Assembly: GCA_008501765.1 (NCBI GenBank)
Contig: QQUE01000011.1
Location: 44,924 to 108,923, forward strand
Length of the DNA: 64,000 bases
Source: Calditrichota bacterium
GTDB lineage: Bacteria > Zhuqueibacterota > Zhuqueibacteria > Zhuqueibacterales > Geothermadaptataceae
Direction: 5' to 3'
Within the stretch, counting starts at the first letter, position 1. Each line of letters begins with the position of its first letter. The notes under the pieces were generated by a model that did no database searches, was not told the origin of the DNA, and worked only from the letters and a program-made list of their open reading frames with translations. Made by a program: the position numbers and the translations under genes. Of this stretch, positions 36,779 to 45,556 are shown in pieces.

Positions 36779-37543
36779 TTATTCATACATCGAATCGGGA
36801 CTTGCGTTATTGAGTTCAAGAAAAAAATCAGCAATTTCAGTTGTAATTTGATCAAAATAGGCTTCCCCTTTTTCTTTCGTCGCCTTGCGAGGATTGCCAA
36901 CTCCGGTGTCAAAAGTTACCTGCGTCCATTGCCTGGGCGCCCATGCCCATTTTTCGCGCAATCCTTTTATTTTGAATCGCTTCGCGGCCCCGTCACCGGC
37001 ATCGGATAGTGGCAAAACCAACTGCGGCGAAATATGTTGCATCAAACTGGTTTCCATTTCATTGGCATGATCTCCACTCTCTGAAAACAGGCCTTCCATT
37101 TCTGTGATCGCAAACCAATTTACCTGGCACAAAAAGATACTTGTTTTGCGTTGCGCAGTGCGTATCATATTTTTAAAATCATTGCCACCATGACCATTGA
37201 GAATAACAAGTTTTTTTATATCATGGGACTCCAGGCTATCGATTACATCAATTAAAACCGCTGCCTGTGTTGCCGGATTCATATTTATAGTCAATGGAAT
37301 ATCCATTTGTTGTGTATTGATTCCGAATGGAATAGCGGGCAAGACGATTATCCGGGCTCCATTTTCCCAGGCCTTTTTCGCACTTTCATCGGCCACAGCT
37401 TCAGTTTCATAAATATCTGTCCCATATGGAAGGTGGTAATTATGTGCTTCCGTGGCTCCCCAGGGCAAAACAGCCACTTCAAATTCGGTTTTTTGAGCAG
37501 ACTTCCAGTTTGTTTCTTTTAAAATGTAAGGACGGGGTGGCAT
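36779..37543 (-). CDS. Creatininase-family amidohydrolase
   Basis: 254 residues of the creatininase/MftE superfamily, which includes creatinine amidohydrolases, FAPy deformylase ArfB and MftE peptidase. Metal-binding motifs are visible: LPWGATEAHNYHLPYGTD near 27-44, ILNGHGGND about 118-126, and GDHANEMETSL. The substrate cannot be told from sequence; linkage to glycerate kinase gives no clear hint. First gene of the pair. Confidence 0.88.
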   Translation of the reverse strand: MPPRPYILKETNWKSAQKTEFEVAVLPWGATEAHNYHLPYGTDIYETEAVADESAKKAWENGARIIVLPAIPFGINTQQMDIPLTINMNPATQAAVLIDVIDSLESHDIKKLVILNGHGGNDFKNMIRTAQRKTSIFLCQVNWFAITEMEGLFSESGDHANEMETSLMQHISPQLVLPLSDAGDGAAKRFKIKGLREKWAWAPRQWTQVTFDTGVGNPRKATKEKGEAYFDQITTEIADFFLELNNASPDSMYE

Positions 37544-37651
37544 TTTTATATTCCTTTTTTGGATCTTTGGTAATAAAAAAGTGTGATACGTGGTAATAAA
37601 TATAACCCGTTGTGCAGATTAGAAAAATTTTCCTATTTATTCATCATTTTC

Positions 37652-37759
37652 GTCATTTTGCTGGCGCCGGCCTGCGGCTCCACACGATTTTAGCGGGAAT
37701 CCAGATGGGATTTAGACTGTAAAACGATGGATTCCGTCTGAAAGCATGACGGAATGACG
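37652..37759 (-). repeat. Family C repeat, copy 2
   Basis: A 108-bp element bounded by GTCATTTTG and GGAATGAC. It contains GCTGGCGCCGGCCTGCGGCT, the reverse complement, with two changes, of the module in the copy at 8371, and the hairpin parts TAGCGGGAATCC and GGATTCCGTC. It lies in the 415-bp gap after the zinc-ribbon gene terminator. Confidence 0.75.
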
Positions 37760-37847
37760 AGAAAAGGTCGACTTGTGACAGATTAGATTGAATTCTACAC
37801 AACCCGTAAATATATCATTTTAAATGGAAAAAAGTAGCCCGCAAACT

Positions 37848-37884
37848 AAAACAAGGATACAGATTAATCTATATCCTTGTTTAC
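37848..37884. terminator. Terminator after the zinc-ribbon gene
   Basis: Stem AAACAAGGATA / TATCCTTGTTT, about 11 bp with a 13-base loop, lies some 75 bases after the stop of the minus-strand gene at 37959. A-rich and T-rich flanks suggest it works in either direction. Confidence 0.6.
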
Positions 37885-37958
37885 TTTTTGCACGGATTCT
37901 TCAGAGAAATTTCCTTCCCGAACCAAACCCAAAAAAACGCCTCAATTAAAGACCTTTT

Positions 37959-38165
37959 TTAAGATACAGCCTCGGTTTCAGTCGCAGGTTCAACCTGTAA
38001 CAAGCCAAGCTTGATAAAGCTCAGCATATTCCTTCCACAACCATTTGCACATTGAAACTGCTGAAATATCCCGTCGGTATCATCACTATCATGTACCGTA
38101 AATTTCTCCACACCGCCGCAAGCCTCACATGTTATTATGAATTCATTGTAGTGAATCTCTTCCAT
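37959..38165 (-). CDS. Small zinc-ribbon-like protein
   Basis: 68 residues with two cysteine pairs, Cys13-x2-Cys16 (TCEACGG) and Cys39-x3-Cys43 (QCANGCG), 22 residues apart, which suggests one bound zinc. An acidic stretch HDSDDTDG lies between them. The ATG at 38165 has GGAG six bases upstream; the TTG before it lies within that site. No family recognised. Divergent from the glycosyltransferase gene. Confidence 0.65.
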   Translation of the reverse strand: MEEIHYNEFIITCEACGGVEKFTVHDSDDTDGIFQQFQCANGCGRNMLSFIKLGLLQVEPATETEAVS

Positions 38166-38340
38166 TTTCAGCTCCAATTACATTTACTTACGTCAAATGT
38201 TTTAAGCATTCCCATTCCCTGCTTAAACTATACAACAATTAATAGCATTTTGCATGATATTTTTTTCAATATTTATATATCATTTGCATTATCTAATCTT
38301 TTCGCTATAATCCGGTGATTTGGCCGATAGCATTTTTATA

Positions 38341-40023
38341 ATGAATATGAAAAAATATAATCCCGATCCATTGACAACCCAATTACCAGCCGGATATTGC
38401 GAAACAATTTTGCAAAAAAATCTGGATGCACTATTCAACATTTCACCCGTATTGGTAAACAGATTATGTCTTCCGACTAAATCGGAGCACATAACATTCA
38501 ATGAACAGGGGCACCTGTTTTATCGGCTGCACAATATAGATTTTCCTTTGTCGTTACAGCTTTCCAACAATGATATTGACCGTTTTGCACACAAAAACTC
38601 CGACAATATTTTATTTTTTGGAATTAACGACGGTGCCCATTTAAAGAAACTTCTGGCACATGATTGCCCCAATCCGGTTCAACTCTGGGAAAGGGACCCC
38701 TGGCTTTTGCGCCTGTTCCTCATGCGCACGGATTTTTCCAGCGAAATAAATGGCAGAAAAATCGAATTTTATCTTGGCATTGATATATTAAAATTAGCAA
38801 ACGAGCCCCACACCCAATTGATTTTCAATCCCATCTCTGAGAAAATATATTCATTTGAAAAAGAGATATTACAGTCGCAGAAAACTATAAAAAAGGCCAT
38901 GGTTTGTACCGGAGAATTATTTATCGAAGATATTTGTCTCGATCTTTCAGCGAGAAATTATTCAATTTACCAAATTGATGTCAATGGTTTGGCAATTGAG
39001 GAAATTCGCTATGCCATTCAAACTTTCAAACCCGAATTTATTTTCAGTATCAATTATTCTCACGGACTTGCTGAGCTATGCCAATCCCTATCGCTGCCTC
39101 TCATTATATGGGAAATTGATCCTGCGAAGGATCAAATAGAAATCGACATGGCGATTCCGGGAGGCAATGCACTTTTTACTTATCGCAAAAAAAACATCCC
39201 GAAACACGAGCAGTCCGGTTTCGCAAAAGTAAAATATTTGCCATTAGCCAGTAACACTCAAAAACGAAAAGTTCAACAGTGTATTGCGCATAAATATAAA
39301 CCTGAAGTAGCATTCGTCGGATCAAGCATGCTGGCAGAAGCGCAAATCTATAAACAGCAATTTATCGCTGAGTACAATCAATTTACAAGTTCAAATACGT
39401 CAGATGCCGCCGAAAAAGTTTTGCAATCCTGTCTCGATTATCAGCGACAGGATTACTCCCGGTATTCTGTTGAATCCGCCCTTAAAAAAATAGCACCAGC
39501 CTTTTATGAAAACTGCGTTACAAGGTCGTTTTCGATTAATCCAATCAGGCTGATCGATGAAGCGGCCGCCGCAGAAAAACGGTTGAATTACATGGTGGAA
39601 CTAAGAGAATTTAACACGAAAATATGGGGTGATAGTGGGTGGCAGGTTTTATCGGACTATGGGATTCAATACATGGGAATGGCCGGCCATTCGAACGAAA
39701 TCAATCAAATTTATAGCGGCTCTAAAATCAATCTTGACATCAGCCGTCTTTATCAAATGGATATCGTTACAATGCGAGTTTTTGATATCCTCGCCTGCGG
39801 CGGATTTCTCATCACCGAATACAATGAAGCGCTGGGTGAAATATTTACCCCCGGGGAAGAGCTGGAAACGTATCGGAATATCGAAGAATTAGTGGATAAA
39901 ATTCGTTTTTATCTCAGGAATTTTGCAGCAGCGGCAACGATTGCCAACAAAGGAAAAGAGATGGTCTGCGCCAATCATAAAATATCAGATCGCGTCGATG
40001 AAATCTTCAAATTCATGACATAG
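38341..40023 (+). CDS. CgeB-like glycosyltransferase
   Basis: About 560 residues. The C-terminal third is a GT-B donor domain of the CgeB/Glyco_trans_1_2 type: YSGSKINLDISR, MRVFDILACGGFLITEY and FTPGEELETYRNIEEL. The middle part (IYQIDVNGLAIEEIRY, SLPLIIWEIDP) fits the DUF3880 half. An N-terminal region of about 170 residues contains ILFFGINDGAHLKKLL and LWERDPWLLRLFLMR, like N-terminal domains of flagellin-glycosylation proteins. It probably modifies a surface polymer or protein. The start is uncertain: ATGs at 38341 and 38347, or a TTG at 38320, with no good ribosome site. A tRNA cluster follows. Confidence 0.8.
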   Translation: MNMKKYNPDPLTTQLPAGYCETILQKNLDALFNISPVLVNRLCLPTKSEHITFNEQGHLFYRLHNIDFPLSLQLSNNDIDRFAHKNSDNILFFGINDGAHLKKLLAHDCPNPVQLWERDPWLLRLFLMRTDFSSEINGRKIEFYLGIDILKLANEPHTQLIFNPISEKIYSFEKEILQSQKTIKKAMVCTGELFIEDICLDLSARNYSIYQIDVNGLAIEEIRYAIQTFKPEFIFSINYSHGLAELCQSLSLPLIIWEIDPAKDQIEIDMAIPGGNALFTYRKKNIPKHEQSGFAKVKYLPLASNTQKRKVQQCIAHKYKPEVAFVGSSMLAEAQIYKQQFIAEYNQFTSSNTSDAAEKVLQSCLDYQRQDYSRYSVESALKKIAPAFYENCVTRSFSINPIRLIDEAAAAEKRLNYMVELREFNTKIWGDSGWQVLSDYGIQYMGMAGHSNEINQIYSGSKINLDISRLYQMDIVTMRVFDILACGGFLITEYNEALGEIFTPGEELETYRNIEELVDKIRFYLRNFAAAATIANKGKEMVCANHKISDRVDEIFKFMT

Positions 40024-40075
40024 ATTGTATAGTATCTGCATTTTACATTTTGACAAGTTCATTTACAAAAACAAC

Positions 40076-40104
40076 TTGCGTTGAGTCGCAAAAAAGTTTA
40101 TCTT
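40076..40104 (+). promoter_or_regulatory. Promoter of the tRNA cluster
   Basis: TTGCGT at 40076-40081, 17 bp, then TATCTT at 40099-40104. Transcription would start near 40111, about ten bases before the first tRNA. The spacing is ideal. Confidence 0.55.
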
Positions 40105-40121
40105 TACAACTCTTAAAAACA

Positions 40122-40193
40122 GCGAGAGTAGTTCAGTGGTAGAACATCACCTTGCCAAGGTGGGGGTCGCGAGTTCGAATCTCGTCTCTCGCT
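40122..40193 (+). tRNA. tRNA-Gly (GCC), first copy
   Basis: 72 bases: acceptor GCGAGAG / CTCTCGC, anticodon stem TCACC / GGTGG with loop TTGCCAA (anticodon GCC), T-arm GCGAG TTCGAAT CTCGT. The first anticodon-stem pair is a T-G wobble, which is C-G in the second copy at 40402. No CCA encoded. Confidence 0.97.
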
Positions 40194-40204
40194 CTTTTTT
40201 CATC

Positions 40205-40277
40205 GGCGGCGTAGCCAAGTGGTCAAGGCAGAGGTTTGCAAAACCTCCATTCATCGGTTCAACTCCGATCGCCGCCT
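40205..40277 (+). tRNA. tRNA-Cys (GCA)
   Basis: 73 bases: acceptor GGCGGCG / CGCCGCC, anticodon stem GAGGT / ACCTC with loop TTGCAAA (anticodon GCA), T-arm ATCGG TTCAACT CCGAT. Eleven bases after the first tRNA-Gly. No CCA encoded. Confidence 0.97.
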
Positions 40278-40286
40278 CACTAATGC

Positions 40287-40372
40287 GCCGGGGTGGCGAA
40301 ATTGGTAGACGCAAGGGACTTAAAATCCCTCGGGCAGCTTTGCCCGTACCGGTTCGAGTCCGGTCCTCGGTA
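40287..40372 (+). tRNA. tRNA-Leu (TAA)
   Basis: 86 bases with the long variable arm of a class II tRNA (CGGGCAGCTTTGCCCG). Acceptor GCCGGGG / CCTCGGT, anticodon stem AGGGA / TCCCT with loop CTTAAAA (anticodon TAA), discriminator A. It reads UUA codons. No CCA encoded. Confidence 0.97.
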
Positions 40373-40401
40373 CATTTTTTTCAAAACTTTCAATACCACA
40401 A

Positions 40402-40473
40402 GCGAGAGTAGTTCAGTGGTAGAACACCACCTTGCCAAGGTGGGGGTCGCGAGTTCGAATCTCGTCTCTCGCT
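40402..40473 (+). tRNA. tRNA-Gly (GCC), second copy
   Basis: Identical to the tRNA at 40122 except one base: C replaces T at the first position of the anticodon stem, which turns a wobble into a C-G pair. The duplicated block includes the flanking A and CTCT. End of the Gly-Cys-Leu-Gly cluster; no clear terminator follows. Confidence 0.97.
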
Positions 40474-40671
40474 CTCTTACAAATAACCTCTCTTCCAATA
40501 CTTTCACTCCCCATTAATATTTTCATGAACTAAAAAAGCCACATGCACTGTTTATATGATTTGTGTGTACCCGGGAAAAAACAATAACGCAATTTAAATA
40601 AAAATTCTAATTCGTGGCAGTGGTTTTTTTTAACATTGTGACCCTACTTGAAATAAATATGAGGCTGTTTG

Positions 40672-41214
40672 ATGAAGCAAAAATATATTGTTTTATTACG
40701 TGGTATCAACGTCAGTGGCCAGAAGAAAATAAAAATGGAGGATTTAAGGTCGCATTTACGTGATTTGCACTTTACCGATATTCAAACATATATTCAAAGC
40801 GGCAATATCATTTTTAAATATAATTCGACGAATCAAGCTACCCTCGCTGAAGCTATAAAAAATAAAATAGCTGAAAAATACAACTTTGACGTCCCGGTTT
40901 TGGTGCTGACAACAACTGAGCTGGAGATTGCAGTTGCCAACTGTCCGTTCTCCCCGGCAACAGGACAGGAAACGAAACGGATTTACTTTACATTTCTTTC
41001 CGAAACCCCAATTCCGGAGCGAGTGGCCAAATTAAAAAAACTTGACTACAATCCGGAACAATATATTTTAGCTGGTAAAACGATTTATTTTTATTCCCCA
41101 AACGGCTATGGCCGCGCAAAAATGAACAACAACTTCTTCGAGAATCAGTTGAAAGTTGCCGCCACTACGCGAAATTGGAAGACCGTCCATAAATTGCTGG
41201 AAATGGCGGAATGA
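40672..41214 (+). CDS. DUF1697 family protein
   Basis: 180 residues with the family's opening YIVLLRGINVSGQKKIKMED, LRSHL...YIQSGNIIF and the late RAKMNNNFFENQLKV and TTRNWKTVHKLLEM. Function of DUF1697 is unknown; members are about this length. The ATG at 40672 has GAGG seven bases upstream. Monocistronic, converging with the kinase gene. Confidence 0.9.
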   Translation: MKQKYIVLLRGINVSGQKKIKMEDLRSHLRDLHFTDIQTYIQSGNIIFKYNSTNQATLAEAIKNKIAEKYNFDVPVLVLTTTELEIAVANCPFSPATGQETKRIYFTFLSETPIPERVAKLKKLDYNPEQYILAGKTIYFYSPNGYGRAKMNNNFFENQLKVAATTRNWKTVHKLLEMAE

Positions 41215-41339
41215 GCATAAAATTTATACACCCGCCAAAACCTGATTTTGAGATGAATTTCAGTGCGCCAACCACCCTGTAATTTCCCCAAAGCTCAACT
41301 TGAACATTGAATATCGGGTATTGAATTTTTGACATTGGT

Positions 41340-42419
41340 CTACCGCTTCACCCGTGCATTTCCCTGCCAGATACTCCAAATCTGTTCTTCATCCGCCGGC
41401 TGACAGTAATCGGTGAGCAAAGTTGTGGCAAGTGCACCGCTGGCCCAGCCGAACTGCAGCCATTTTTCAGCAGCCCAGCCTTTGAGAATGGCGTAGAGCA
41501 AGCCTCCCACAAATGCATCGCCACCGCCGATACGGTCGAGAACAGTGATTTCACGCGGTTCAACAACATGCCAATTTTCATTTTCTGCCACAATTGCACC
41601 CCACAGATGCGTATTGGAACTGATAACCTGTCGTAACGTTGTCGCAAAAATTGAAGCCTTGGGGTAGGAAATTTTAACCCGGTCTATCATGCCTTTAAAA
41701 TTTTCGATTTTCTCAGCCAATTCGCTTCCACCTGCCTCCGGCCCTTTAATGCCAAGACACAACTGAAAATCTTCCTCATTACCGACAAGAATATCTGCGA
41801 GTCCGGCGATCTCGTCAAATATTTTACTCAATTCTATTTCACGATTTTTCCAAAAAGTCGCGCGATAATTCAGATCGAAAGAAATGCGGCTGCCATATTT
41901 CTTGCCCATTCTCGCTAATTCCAGGCAGAATTTTCCCGTTTCCGGAGAAAGTGCTGCGATCAAACCTGACAAATGAATTATCTGCACACCCTCTTCACCT
42001 AATATGCGTTTCAGGTCGAAATCGGCCACGTTCAGAGTACGCCCAACTTCACCGGCCCGGTCATTATCCACCCGCGGCCCACGTGATCCAGCGCCGCTGT
42101 CAGCGATATTAATTTGATGACGATATCCCCACGGGCCCCCTTTTTCCACTTCCGGTCCTTCGAAATCAATGTGCCTGCTGGCGAGATTGCTTTTGATAAA
42201 TTGGGCAACCGGGCTGCCCTTGACAAATGTTGTCAGCACTTTCACCGGTAAACCCAAATAGGATGAAACACTGGCAACATTGGATTCTGCGCTTGTAGCG
42301 CGCATGATAAACGTGTCGCTTGCATGCACGGGCTGGCCATCCGGCGGCGTCAAACGAATTCCCATGCTTGTAGGTACGAGCAGTGCATATTTGCACTCTT
42401 TTTTCAGCTCAGGAGCCAT
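41340..42419 (-). CDS. PfkB-family sugar (acid) kinase, KdgK-like
   Basis: 359 residues of the ribokinase/PfkB family. The C-terminal signature DRIGGGDAFVGGLLYAI carries the catalytic base Asp301 and the anion hole. RLTPPDG, FDLNYRATFWK and HLSGLIAALSP are like 2-keto-3-deoxygluconate kinases. But the sugar-binding motif GGAEANVA of KdgK is changed to ATSAESNVA at 41-49, so the substrate may differ. It is the last gene of the hexuronate locus, 248 bp after the LarA-like gene with a family C repeat between. Substrates to consider are KDG or gluconate; sequence alone does not decide. Confidence 0.83.
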   Translation of the reverse strand: MAPELKKECKYALLVPTSMGIRLTPPDGQPVHASDTFIMRATSAESNVASVSSYLGLPVKVLTTFVKGSPVAQFIKSNLASRHIDFEGPEVEKGGPWGYRHQINIADSGAGSRGPRVDNDRAGEVGRTLNVADFDLKRILGEEGVQIIHLSGLIAALSPETGKFCLELARMGKKYGSRISFDLNYRATFWKNREIELSKIFDEIAGLADILVGNEEDFQLCLGIKGPEAGGSELAEKIENFKGMIDRVKISYPKASIFATTLRQVISSNTHLWGAIVAENENWHVVEPREITVLDRIGGGDAFVGGLLYAILKGWAAEKWLQFGWASGALATTLLTDYCQPADEEQIWSIWQGNARVKR

Positions 42420-42530
42420 GGAGCTTCCTTTCTTATAAGTAATCTGAAGTCAGCTTTAGATGCTGACTTTATTCGATCGTATCGAGTAATTTTCTTCTAT
42501 AGCGATTTGAAAAAATAATGTCCCATGTTT

Positions 42531-42607
42531 GTCATCCCCGAATATTTTTACCGGGGATCCAAAATTTGTACAAGTACGAATTCCCGATAGGATCATTCGG
42601 GAATGAC
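42531..42607 (+). repeat. Family C repeat, copy 3
   Basis: A 77-bp element bounded by GTCATCCCCG and GGGAATGAC. It contains two hairpins, ATCCCCG / CGGGGAT and ATTCCCG-type / CGGGAAT, and lacks the GC-rich middle module of the other copies. It lies between the LarA-like gene and the kinase gene. Confidence 0.75.
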
Positions 42608-42667
42608 AGATTGAGGAAGCTATCATCGGACAATACTTTTGCAAATCAGTATAAATCCAACTTAAAT

Positions 42668-43933
42668 CTATCTTGTACGATCCGCAAGGCGGTACAATAC
42701 TTCACCGGCTTTCGGCACAAATAAATAACCTTCTTCTTCCTTATCCCGCCAATCATCGGAATTTATCAAGTCCGGATTTCGATATCCGAGATTTATTTTT
42801 GCGCACAATTCAGGGGAGATTTGCGTCGCCAAAATAACATTGATTCGAGGTATCTCAACGCCGTTTTCAAAACGGCCAACGCCTTTTACATGCGTCGAAT
42901 GCGCCATAATTCCGCCGGGAATGTCACTGAATTTCTTCTCATTTGCTAAAAAATAGTCGCGAATGTGGTAGCCAATTTTTTCGATTATTTCACCGTGGCT
43001 GACAGAAATTTCTTTGATGTGCGGCGCATAAATAATAAGCTCGCCACCATCGGCGACCACCGGCTCCAGTTTATACATGCATTTCCCACCGGTCCACAAA
43101 TCATCGTACATTTCGGGTGCACAGGATAATACAGATCGAAATGGTTTGTCTTTGTATAAAATATGCAGCTTATCAGACAAATCGGAGGCTACTTCCCAAG
43201 CTTCCTCCGGCGCACCAAAATACAACCCGGCTAAATCAGAACCCGTGACGACCAAACTAAAACACAGGCGTTCCATTGGTAAAAAAGCCGCCGCCAAATC
43301 AACGACTGCCCGCACAGGTGTGTATTTTGTCCCGATAATCAGCGGATTGGTGATCAAAGCCCCCAACCAGTGAAACAGATCAATTATTTCCTGCCCGGCA
43401 ACTCCTGGAAACAAATATTTGTTACCACCGGAAAAGCCCACCACCTCGTGGGGAAAAGTTGGGCCCACAATTATTAATGTCTCATATTCAAAAACCATTT
43501 TATTTATGGTAATATCAACCGACTGGCGCATCAGACCACCGGATATTCCGGCTATTTTATCTGCTGAAATTGTACCTATATTTTTTAACTGATTTTTATC
43601 TTTCCAGTGATGATTAAAAAACCGGGCCTTTGGATATTTTGTCCGATGCTCAGCCTTGTCAGCAATGCCAACACGGTTGTAAATAGCAGCTTCGCTCATT
43701 GGTGGGTGGGTGCCCAGCGCGACCAAAAAATCGAGCGATTCAACACTATCCGCCAACAGTTTGTACAGGCAGCGAAACATCAGATCGATGGGCGCTGTGC
43801 GCGAATGATCCGGGATGATAAACAATACCTTTTTGCCAAAGAGACTCCGGGTAGTCACGGCTTCTCTGCAAACCTCGAATATTTCCCGTTCGGTTAATTT
43901 GTGCTCGATTGATCCTGTTCCTAAAACGGCCAT
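42668..43933 (-). CDS. LarA-superfamily (nickel-pincer) hydroxyacid racemase/epimerase
   Basis: 421 residues. Residues matching the active site of lactate racemase LarA are all seen: Asp42 and Arg45 (PDHSR), His76 (GTHPPMS), His162 and Lys172 (PHEVVGFSGGNK) and His188 (LFHWLG). The spacing His162-Lys172-His188 is exactly that of LarA His174-Lys184-His200; the lysine carries the nickel-pincer cofactor. Known relatives act on lactate, malate, phenyllactate and D-gluconate. Its place between gnd and a sugar-acid kinase suggests a C2 epimerase on an aldonate, such as mannonate to gluconate. No larB, larC or larE cofactor genes are in the window. Confidence 0.88.
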   Translation of the reverse strand: MAVLGTGSIEHKLTEREIFEVCREAVTTRSLFGKKVLFIIPDHSRTAPIDLMFRCLYKLLADSVESLDFLVALGTHPPMSEAAIYNRVGIADKAEHRTKYPKARFFNHHWKDKNQLKNIGTISADKIAGISGGLMRQSVDITINKMVFEYETLIIVGPTFPHEVVGFSGGNKYLFPGVAGQEIIDLFHWLGALITNPLIIGTKYTPVRAVVDLAAAFLPMERLCFSLVVTGSDLAGLYFGAPEEAWEVASDLSDKLHILYKDKPFRSVLSCAPEMYDDLWTGGKCMYKLEPVVADGGELIIYAPHIKEISVSHGEIIEKIGYHIRDYFLANEKKFSDIPGGIMAHSTHVKGVGRFENGVEIPRINVILATQISPELCAKINLGYRNPDLINSDDWRDKEEEGYLFVPKAGEVLYRLADRTR

Positions 43934-43988
43934 AGTTTATCCTGCTTTGTAAATGTTACTTTGCATGCTACACTTTTAAAATCCCCGC

Positions 43989-44076
43989 TGTGCCGCGCAC
44001 TTTTCCGATTTACGTTATGCCTGAGAAATATTTTTTCCATGCTAATATATTTTAAATCACATAAGTGCGCGGCACA
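43989..44076 (+). repeat. Family B palindromic element, copy 2 (88 bp)
   Basis: Ends TGTGCCGCGCACTT and ATAAGTGCGCGGCACA, with a core like that of copy 1 (GTTATGCCTGAGAAA). It begins four bases after the gnd stop codon and splits gnd from the LarA-like gene; its hairpin could act as a transcript 3' end. Confidence 0.85.
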
Positions 44077-44079
44077 TTT

Positions 44080-45495
44080 TTACAACCATTCAGTATGGAA
44101 AAATTGTCCACGCGCGGCATCTACCCGTTCGTATGTATGGGCGCCAAAATAATCGCGCTGGGCCTGCAGCAAATTAGCTGGCAAACGAGCTGAACGGTAA
44201 CTATCGTAATAGGCCAAAGCGCTACTGAATGCGGGCACCGGAATTCCAAGTCGCACGGCAGTCGCAACAACATCGCGCCATGCGTTTTGTGTGCGTCGAA
44301 TTACATTCGTAAAATAGTCGTCCAAAAGCAAATTGGATAAATTTTCATTTTTTTCGAACGCTGCTTTTATATCACCTAAAAACTGCGCACGAATAATGCA
44401 ACCGGCTCGCCATAAAAGAGCGATATTTCCAAATTTCAAATTCCAGCGATATTCCGCATCCGCAGCAGCCATCAATTGGAAGCCCTGGGCGTAGGAACAA
44501 ATTTTACTGGCGAAAAGGGCGTGCCGAAGCTTTTCGACAAACAGCCCTTTGTCACCGTCGAATTTTTTAACCGGACCTGATAAAATCTGTGCCGCCTGGA
44601 CTCTTTCTTCTTTCAGTGCACTCATGGTTCTGGCAAACACAGCCTCCGCAATAGTTTGCGCCGGCACGCCCAAATCGAGTGCGGTTTGGCTTGTCCATTT
44701 GCCGGTGCCTTTTTGGCCTGCTGTATCCAGAATTACATCGACTATCGGTTTGCCGGTTTTTTCATCCCGTTTTTTCATGATGTGTGCTGTGATTTCAATT
44801 AAATAGCTGTTTAGTTCACCATTATTCCACTTTGCGAAAACTTCTCCTATTTCTTCAGGTTTCATGCCGAGAGCACGTTCCATAATGAGATAGGCTTCAC
44901 AAATCATCTGCATGTCACCGTATTCAATGCCGTTGTGCACCATTTTTACGAAATGCCCGGCGCCGCCATCACCGACCCACTGACAGCAGGGTTCACCGGT
45001 ATCGGTTTTTGCTGCGATTGCCTGAAATATTGGTTGGACAAGTGGCCAGGCTGCAGGATCGCCACCCGGCATGATCGAAGGCCCCCAAAGTGCGCCCTCT
45101 TCTCCCCCGCTGACTCCTGTTCCAACGTACAAAATCCCGGCAGCTTTTAATTCTTTCCAGCGGCGCTCCGTATCCGGGAAATGGGTATTTCCGCCATCTA
45201 TCAACACATCCCCTTTACCGAGATGCGGCTTTAATTCCGCTATCACAGAATCGACAGCCGCGCCGGCCGGCACCATCAACATAATTCGTTTTGGCGACTC
45301 CAGCTTGCCGAGAAATTCCTGCAGCGTCGATGCAACGGCCATGTTTTTATCTGCAGTTTTTTTCTCTGAAAGGGCTCTTTTCGCAGAATCAAGGTCAAAC
45401 CCGATGACACGAAAGCCGTTGCGCTCGATATTTAACGCCAGATTTTGTCCCATGACACCAAGGCCAATAAGGCCGAAATTAAATTTGGAACTCAT
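44080..45495 (-). CDS. gnd: 6-phosphogluconate dehydrogenase (decarboxylating)
   Basis: Oxidises 6-phosphogluconate to ribulose 5-phosphate and CO2. 471 residues, the long dimeric form: NADP motif GLGVMG at 11-16, [19 protein letters not shown], and the catalytic segment [16 protein letters not shown] containing the active Lys; the C-terminal tail is [10 protein letters not shown]...FFHTEWL. It lies inside the hexuronate operon, 61 bp after the SDR gene. No zwf or pgl gene is here, so its substrate in this setting probably comes from gluconate phosphorylation. Confidence 0.96.
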   Translation of the reverse strand: MSSKFNFGLIGLGVMGQNLALNIERNGFRVIGFDLDSAKRALSEKKTADKNMAVASTLQEFLGKLESPKRIMLMVPAGAAVDSVIAELKPHLGKGDVLIDGGNTHFPDTERRWKELKAAGILYVGTGVSGGEEGALWGPSIMPGGDPAAWPLVQPIFQAIAAKTDTGEPCCQWVGDGGAGHFVKMVHNGIEYGDMQMICEAYLIMERALGMKPEEIGEVFAKWNNGELNSYLIEITAHIMKKRDEKTGKPIVDVILDTAGQKGTGKWTSQTALDLGVPAQTIAEAVFARTMSALKEERVQAAQILSGPVKKFDGDKGLFVEKLRHALFASKICSYAQGFQLMAAADAEYRWNLKFGNIALLWRAGCIIRAQFLGDIKAAFEKNENLSNLLLDDYFTNVIRRTQNAWRDVVATAVRLGIPVPAFSSALAYYDSYRSARLPANLLQAQRDYFGAHTYERVDAARGQFFHTEWL

Positions 45496-45556
45496 TTATT
45501 TCCTTTCGTTTGAAAGCCTCTATTCAATATTCAAAGTAAAAACTTTCAGCTTAAAT

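Noticed and set aside
40136..40517. Open frames across the tRNA cluster on both strands
   Set aside because: They are translations of tRNA genes, repeated because tRNA-Gly is duplicated.
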